DNA from: Lycocorax pyrrhopterus obiensis
Taxonomy: Eukaryota > Chordata > Aves > Passeriformes > Paradisaeidae
Assembly: GCA_014706295.1 (NCBI GenBank)
Contig: JACSVZ010000007.1
Coordinates: 61,453,475 to 61,517,474, forward strand
Direction of reading: 5' to 3'
Length of the DNA stretch: 64,000 bases
Shown here: piece by piece, positions 58,051-64,000 of the stretch
How positions within the stretch are numbered: position 1 is the first letter of the stretch
Layout of the letters: the number at the start of each line of letters is the position of its first letter
The notes under the pieces: model-generated
Seen by the model: only the letters and a program-made list of their open reading frames with translations
Told to the model about the DNA's origin: nothing
Databases searched by the model: none
Translations under genes and position numbers: made by a program

Positions 58051-58370
58051 AGGGAGAGGGACTTTTTATACTGGCAAGGTCTAATACATAGTAGTGACAG
58101 GACAAGAGGCAATTATTTTAAACTGAAAGAAAGGGGGTTTAGATTAGACATTGGTAAGAAATTCCCTCCTGTGAGGGTGGGGAGGCCCTGGCACAGGGTG
58201 CCCAGAGAAGCTGTGGCTGCCCCTGGATCCCTGGAAGTGTCCAAGGCCAGGTTGGACGGGGCTTGGAGCAACCTGGGACAGTGGAAGGTGTCCCTGCCCA
58301 TGGCAGGGGGTGGAACAAGATGGGCTTTAAGGTCCTTTCCAACACAAACCATTCTATGATTCTGTATGAA
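58051..58370 (+). mobile_element. CR1 LINE 3' end, sense, GGATCC subgroup
   Basis: A sense CR1 copy of about 320 bases: AGGGAGAGGGACTTTTTATA, GTAGTGACAGGACAAGAGGC, GGGGAGGCCCTGGCACAGGG, GCCCCTGGATCCCTGGAAGT, GGAGCAACCTGGGACAGTGG, GGGCTTTAAGGTCCTTTCCA, CAAACCATTCTATGATTCTG. It is in the same subgroup as 50974-51254 and the antisense copy at 54571-54890. The antisense frames of 138-140 codons at 58113-58561 are artefacts. Confidence 0.95.
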
Positions 58371-58779
58371 AGTGTGTATATTAACAATATATGTTTTTCT
58401 TTTGGAAAATAAAAGAGATAAAAACATATATCTGTACAAAGTAATGCATACCTGGTGAGCTGGGCCTCTTGGACTGTGAAATCTAGTTCTCTCATGCTGC
58501 AGGCAGACAGAGTGAGTGCAAACAGGCATTGCCAGCTCCTGCTGCCTCTTGTAGGTAACACTGAAGCACCAAGAGATAGCAGGTCACAGTCAGGGACCTA
58601 CAAGCTGCCAAGGTGTGCCAGGAGAGACTCACTCAGTGAGGGTGTCACCTGTGTGTTACCACAGCCTTGTGCAGCCAATTTACGTAATCCTGCTCCTGGA
58701 TGTATCAAACTTCACCTGAAAGTGCCAGAGTGATGGGAGAAGGAGTCTGCAGGCCTGACACTGCTGTCCTGACAGGTCA
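58371..58779. other. unique non-coding sequence
   Basis: No gene or recognised repeat is seen. Confidence 0.35.
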
Positions 58780-58915
58780 CACCCTGATAAAAGCAGCTGT
58801 GTGCTCCCCAAAAGGCTGTTAAATGCATTAGTCATTAGGTATTTAATCACCTCTTTTCACCTGGACTCAGCTGACCTCTAATGACCAATATTTATGCTCA
58901 CAGCAGCAGGGATGA
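58780..58915. promoter_or_regulatory. candidate conserved non-coding element
   Basis: A short repeat-free block with CTGATAAAAGCAGCTGTGTG (GATA core next to an E-box CAGCTG), GCATTAGTCATTAGGTATTT and AATGACCAATATTTATG. The GATA/E-box pairing resembles the pattern at 56212-56221. Confidence 0.3.
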
Positions 58916-58934
58916 ATTGAAACAGGCCCTGAGA

Positions 58935-59005
58935 AAGTCTAAGGACAAGTGACTTCTTGCCTAAGGTCATGCAGGAAGGCTGTGGCAGAAACCCCAGCCA
59001 TAAAC
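58935..59005 (-). mobile_element. MIR-like (CORE-SINE) fragment, antisense
   Basis: AAGTGACTTCTTGCCTAAGG followed by TCATGCAGGAAGGCTGTGGC corresponds to the antisense MIR-type run AGTGACTTGCCCAAGGTCACACAGGAAG...GTGGCAGAG. Confidence 0.52.
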
Positions 59006-59695
59006 CCAAAGTCATTCCTGGCTGCTGGAGTCACACTGCAGTGGCCGTGCTCCGCGTACCAGGCTGCGTTCACGGGGACAAGTGAAAGGGAGGAAATCCT
59101 TTCACAGGCCTGGGAACTGGGAGCTCCATCCCTGCCCCTGGAGATGGTGGAAAGGCTCATTGTCTTCTGTGAGCTTGGCGTGGAGCCGCTGCGAGGCTCT
59201 CCTGCGGAGCACGTGGGGAAAGTGCAGGCTGGAAAATATCCTGAGATAATGGGAAGAAGGAGAGGGGAGAAGCGCTGCTGCCTGGGTGGAGAACAGCCCT
59301 TTCTGATCATCTAACAGCTGCCTCTGGGCCATCACAGCTACACAGCCCTGATACATGACAAAGTGATCCACATGGAAGCCTCAGCCCAGAACTTGTGTGT
59401 GGAGACCCTTTCAGCATGGGAAAAATGAAGAATGTCCAAGAGGACATTCCAGAAATGTAAGTATATAGCTGCTACGAAACTGAAAAGACCAGGTTACTCT
59501 CTCCCCATTAGTTGCTTGAGCCAGATGGCAGAAAGAAGGATATTACTAAGAAAAATAAGCTTTATTAGGGAAGGGGCAAGAAAACCTGAATAGAAAACAG
59601 ATTGCTTCAAGGCACTTGAATTCTCTGCCTATTTTTCCTGTCAAAATCACCTAAGGTATTGTTGACAAACTAAGAAAAGCTTAGGAAACCAAACA
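59006..59695. other. unique non-coding sequence, locally GC-rich
   Basis: Frames of 121 codons (+, 58949-59314) and 123 codons (-, 58939-59310) cover the same interval on opposite strands and begin inside the MIR-like scrap. I do not support either. Nothing else is recognised. Confidence 0.42.
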
Positions 59696-59699
59696 AATA

Positions 59700-60075
59700 A
59701 TAAACCCTGATAACCAGCAAGCTCCCCAAAGACCCTGCGCACCTCAGGAAAGGGAATTCCAGTGAAAATCACCGCATTTCCAAACTGTTGGTTAGTGTTA
59801 ATCTTCTGGAGCTGTTTTTAAACAAGGTCTGCGGCAGCTTATGTAGCCAGCTGAGCAGATGATGTGAATAAAAGAAATGAGCCACAGATCAAAAAAAAGT
59901 CTACAGGGTTTGGCTTTTAATTTTACCTCACCGTCTTTCACCCAGATGTGGTTGTGGGTAGGTATCAGCCAAGAAATCGCAGGTGGCATGGTTATCTTGC
60001 TATTTACTGAGCGATGATGCTGCTACCAGCTATTCAATAATAGGAAATGACTAATGATGTGGTGGAAATTATGAA
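59700..60075. promoter_or_regulatory. candidate conserved non-coding element
   Basis: Repeat-free and AT-rich, with GTTAGTGTTAATCTTC, TTTTAATTTTACCTCACCG, TATTCAATAATAGG and ATGACTAATGATG. The texture fits a constrained element. Not tested. Confidence 0.28.
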
Positions 60076-61305
60076 CCAGGATTAATAAAACTTGAAAAGG
60101 AACAGTCTGGTCTGTTTGATCCTCTGAAGAGGAAGTCTGTCTGTGTACAAGTCTTTTCCCTGAGGTGGTGTTCTTATTAGTCTGATCTGAGTATGGAGCA
60201 AAGGGAACTGAGTTTGGAAGTGGCTTAAAAAGAAGACAGTAAAAGAGGACATGAAGTATTGTTGAAAAACATCCCTGGGTGACAGGCTCCTTTCTAATGC
60301 TGCCTTGCAGGAGGGTGGGGGCAAGTCACAGGAAGGCAGCTCCAGTCTGCGCGTCGCTCGCAAGTGAAAAGGAATTTCTTGGAGAGCTGCATTTGACTCA
60401 GGTCCGATTTTGCTCTTCTTTCTCCTGCCAAATCCTCCTTGAGTCATTTTGCTTGATGAGGGACTACAGTCCCAGGCTAATTCCAGTGCTGTGAGCAGCC
60501 TGGTGAACAGGAGGTGCCACTTTCCAAGTGCTGTGGCAGTGCCATGAATAATTTCTTGGTGGAGAGCTGGAGGGCTTTCACAGGGCTGGTGCAGGTGCTG
60601 TGATTTGAAAGCAAAAAGGTGTCCTTAAAAATCAGGCCCCGGAAAGAGAAGTGGAGGGCCCAAATGGAGTAGATTCCTGAACTGATCCTAATGGAAGAGG
60701 TTTTGGGATATATATCCTAAAATGAGTGCATAGGTCTTGGAGAACTGGAGTTTTTCTGAGTAAAACCACCACCAGCTGAGATGGCACCAAGATGAAAATA
60801 TGTTTGACGTGGCAAGACTGACATCTAGGACATCATGTGGTGGGTTCCAGGTTGTTACCACAGGGGTGGGGAAATTGGCCTCCCGTAAGTTCCCTTCCAT
60901 TTCCAAGAGAAGAGACTTGGGGTTTCTTATTTTCAAGGCAGATTATCTATTTCTTAGGTTCCTTGATGTATCAAATTCCCATGACTGCTTTGGTGAGCCA
61001 CTGATCTCTTCCGCTCTTCTTGAGGCAGGCCAAAGTTGTAGCTACAGCGAAATTCATTCAGTAGGGAACTGAGTAACGGTACTGTAATGTTGGATAATGT
61101 GTGAAGGAAATGTCCTGGAATAGAAGATGCTGTGTCATTGGCTGAGATTGCAGAAATGTGTGTTCAGTGAGGTCCTGTCTAGTCCAGTATTTCCACCAAA
61201 AATGCTGCCAGAATTTGACAATCTTGAATATTTGTGTCCAGCACTAGTGCCTTGTTTTAGGCCTTCTTGTCTTTGCCACTGTTTGAACCTCTCATGCTCT
61301 CAGGC
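60076..61305. other. unique non-coding sequence
   Basis: No gene or clear repeat is seen. The 121-codon antisense frame at 60082-60447 has no recognisable content. Confidence 0.4.
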
Positions 61306-61309
61306 ATAT

Positions 61310-61407
61310 GGTGGGAATCTTTGGTTGTCCTGTGCAGGCCCAGGAGTTGGGCTCTGTAATCCTTGTGGGTCCCTTCCAGCTCAGCATATTCTGTGATTCT
61401 ATGATAG
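61310..61407 (+). mobile_element. CR1 LINE 3' end fragment
   Basis: A sense tail of the 34429/49491 subfamily, decayed: GGTGGGAATCTTTGGTTGTC, CTGTGCAGGCCCAGGAGTTG, CCTTGTGGGTCCCTTCCAGC, TCAGCATATTCTGTGATTCT, ATGATAG. About 100 bases are kept. Confidence 0.88.
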
Positions 61408-63150
61408 TCTTCAAGTTCACCAAATTTATTAAGTTCCTGTCAATCTTTTGGATCTACTCTAGTTGCAGTTAAAGCTTCAGAATGTCTGGCTCCAGCCTCA
61501 TCTGGTCCATCAATCCAGATGGAGCTGTCAGCACGTGGTGTTTGCAGCTCAGGCCTTACAGAGGAACAAACATTTGGTTTCATTTCAGTCAGTGAGGACG
61601 AGTCACCCCTCAGACTTTGGTGTTCAGAGGTTGCTGCTCAGGCCAATGGACAGTCAGTAACTGCTGTGTGAGTTGGAGCCCCAGAGGCAGTACTGGGGTA
61701 GTTTGTGAGAGGCTTTACCCTCCTCCTCTCTCATTTCTTCTGTTGTCTCTAGTTCTTTCCCCTTTGCCAGCTTTCTTTTTCTCACTCCTCCTCTGGCTTC
61801 CTCTAAGTCTTTCAAATAATTTATGTTTTAAAGTGAAACTCAGCTATGCAACTGGTTTTATATTTATAAATTGTATTGGGCTGACCCTCTCCTTACCTCA
61901 GAGCTGGTATTTTTAAAAGCCCCGTTATTTCCCACTGTTTCAGAAGGTTAAAAGTCCAATCTCATTACAAATGCCGTGCATATGTTGTTGTTTAGTGTTA
62001 TATCAGTGCATTACCTCAAACTGCACAGCCAATCATAACCCTGGTGAACTGTGTCTCACGTCATCACACGGGTGGGATGGAGGCACTGATGGTCTTTAAA
62101 GACATTAAATCCTGCTTCCTGCTTTGTAATATCTCAGGATCTTCCTTTTTTCCTTTTGGTATCATCAAGCATTTTCTTTCTCTGCTTGGGCAATACAAAG
62201 AAACATTCAGGACTTGAAATCCCATAATCAGCTTTGAGTATGCTGCTTTTGGGAAAGCAAGGGCAGATGACTTTGTCTTGGTGGAATGTTCCTCCCTGCG
62301 AATGCTTTTGAAGTTCTTTTTACTATTATTTCCCTCTTGATTTAAAACCAACCTACTAGATTTTTGTTACTGTTGTCTTATTCTTAAGTTGTGGCTCTTT
62401 TTCTTAGTTCTTTTTGCCTAAGGATTTTCTTGACACCAAGTTCTTTATCTACTGTGGTGAACAGAAACGTGCCTAATACTTGATCAAATTAAATTCGCAG
62501 TGTCACCTGCACCTTCTTCTTATTTTTGAGTTCTCAGTACTGAACCTTTAGTGTCAAAAGTCTTTGCTTGTGTTTGGAATGGACAAGGTTCTGTCATGGT
62601 TAAGTAACAATTGTATGTAGGCCAGCATATTCAGAATATCCTGTAACTGGCCCCCAGAAAGAAAGTAAATGATCATCCTTGATTGTAGGGAGCATATTGT
62701 GACTTAGTTTAAGCCAGGAGGAATGAATGCAATGCCCTGACCCATTGCTGTTGATATTTGGCTACAGGAGATTCAAGCCCAAAATGTCCACATTGGGTGA
62801 TTATTACCCCAAAATGTAATGATGAAGGTGAGGCTCTCACATACACCCTTGGCATCAATTTTGTCTGTGGTAATAGTAGCAATAATATCTTTGTGTTTCT
62901 GCTTCACCTGAAAAAGCAGCCTCAGCTCAGCAGTGGTTCCCTCTCTTTGTTCCCTCAGAAAGTGCCCACTCTCTGCAGAAACAGATGCTCAAGCGATTTG
63001 TTTTTCTTCGTTTTGCTCTAAGCTAGATGAATATAATGTTCTCTGGAGCTGTAAAAGACTGTTTTTGTATCTCACAGTCACGTTTCAGTATCAGCAAATA
63101 TTTTAGATATGAGTTAAGAGAGGTACCCCACTGACAGAAGAAGGCTGGCG
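61408..63150. other. unique non-coding sequence
   Basis: About 1.7 kb with no gene or recognised repeat. A C/T-rich tract lies at 61720-61810. Confidence 0.4.
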
Positions 63151-63154
63151 GAGC

Positions 63155-63480
63155 TTGTAGTATCACATCGTAAATTCCCTCTTCTGCTATGAAAATGTAA
63201 TAAAATATGTGGCATGGCAGATTTACAATGACAATGCTGCTGCTGTGTTAAGGCAACTATTTCATCCCTTTGTTTTAAACCACAGTTTTTACTGTACTAC
63301 ACACAATGAGCCTTTCCTCTGTGCAACAATGCCTACAAGCCCCACATTAAGTCAAATATGATCTCATGGTGACTCTTCATCAACTCGTTACACCATTATC
63401 TCTCTGCTGCTAATAAATTTTAGGAGGGAAAATTTATATGCAAATGTTTTATTTCAGATTATCGTTACACTTGGCTTATT
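63155..63480. promoter_or_regulatory. candidate conserved non-coding element
   Basis: An AT-rich repeat-free block with a perfect POU octamer ATGCAAAT at 63438-63445 inside AATTTATATGCAAATG, and with CTGCTAATAAATTTTAGG just upstream. The call rests on motif content only. Confidence 0.27.
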
Positions 63481-64000
63481 GTGAGCCTGGTAGTGCCCCC
63501 ACCCACTGACATCATCCTTGGAAAAGTTCTGTTCAATAGGTCTTTTACAGTCTTAGTGCAAAGTTATATTCCCAAGCCTGACCACACACATGTGATGGGC
63601 TTCCCAGCTTCCTGTAGCCTGACCCTGCAGGTGATGCAGGTGGGCAGGGTCCTGCTTGCCAGGGCAGCTGTAGTAACTCAGGTGGGGTTTTGCTTCTTGC
63701 TGCCTTTTTTTGGTTTCAGGTTCTGGCCTCAAAATGGCCAGTTGTAATTGCAACCTTTTATTAATCAAACTTGAGGCTTCTTCCATCCCCTGCTGTTAGG
63801 TTGTCATTGAGATGCATGAAAATTAGCTTTCTTTTAAAATTTCCGACTCCTGTTAAGATAATAAAATGCATTTCCTTTATTTCCTTTTAAGGAAATTGCC
63901 TAACTATTAAGGAGATAACTGACAATTGTTATGATTTACTTTAATCTTCTTACATGTGTTTATGTGAATGCCTCAGTACAATGGCAAGGATAAAATTTAG
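63481..64000. other. unique non-coding sequence
   Basis: No gene or recognised repeat up to the window edge. Confidence 0.35.

Noticed and set aside
58939..59314. Mirror-image open frames of about 120 codons on both strands
   Set aside because: Both cover the same interval and start in a MIR-like scrap. Real genes are not expected to mirror each other like this.
1..64000. CRISPR arrays, bacterial-type operons, rRNA and tRNA genes
   Set aside because: No regularly spaced identical repeats, no ribosome binding site plus long-frame series, and no tRNA-like A and B box pair with a cloverleaf were found. The DNA is clearly vertebrate.

Overview
This window looks like ordinary non-coding nuclear DNA from a bird, most likely a neoavian and plausibly a songbird. 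The main evidence is about twenty 5'-truncated copies of the CR1 LINE. Each ends in the CR1 3' tail (a run like CCCTTCCAACCCAAACCATTC followed by one or two ATTCTATGA-type octamers), and none has a poly(A) tail. There are no Alu- or L1-like elements and little simple repeat. I could not support a single protein-coding exon, rRNA, tRNA or CRISPR array. The stretch is therefore either intergenic or inside a large intron, and the sequence alone does not say which.

Layout. 1-6.5 kb is unique sequence with two MIR-like scraps, a short CR1 scrap and two AT-rich blocks that look like conserved non-coding elements. 6.5-12.6 kb holds a short CR1 tail, a long ancient antisense CR1 relic (about 7.0-7.7 kb) and two more CR1 tails. 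12.6-22 kb is mostly unique, with CR1 tails near 17.9 and 20.3 kb, several fragments of old palindromic amniote repeats, and regulatory-looking blocks near 19.5-20.2 and 21.4-21.7 kb. At 22.1-22.9 kb two young CR1 copies lie tail to tail as a large inverted repeat. 23-33.5 kb is mostly unique, with CR1 tails at 25.3 and 29.4 kb. At 33.5-35.2 kb there is a degenerate CR1 containing part of the reverse-transcriptase region and a complete 3' end, split by a younger CR1 inserted in the opposite orientation. 35-47.8 kb is the longest stretch almost free of recognisable repeats and has the densest run of conserved-element-like blocks (38.1, 39.7, 40.9 and 43.1 kb). 47.8-58.4 kb carries five CR1 copies, a CpG-richer patch with a CTCF-like motif at 51.6 kb, a TA/CA microsatellite at 52.25 kb and a strong candidate regulatory block at 55.5-56.3 kb. 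58.4-64 kb is again mostly unique.

No genes work together here. The content is layered transposon history (ancient MIR-like and palindromic repeats, old CR1, then two waves of younger CR1) over unique sequence that probably includes cis-regulatory elements. Open reading frames of up to 230 codons occur, but the longest are artefacts of CR1 copies, often read antisense. I found no previously undescribed biological system. The points most worth a second look are the nested CR1, the inverted CR1 pair, the recurring antisense-CR1 pseudo-protein, and the candidate regulatory blocks.
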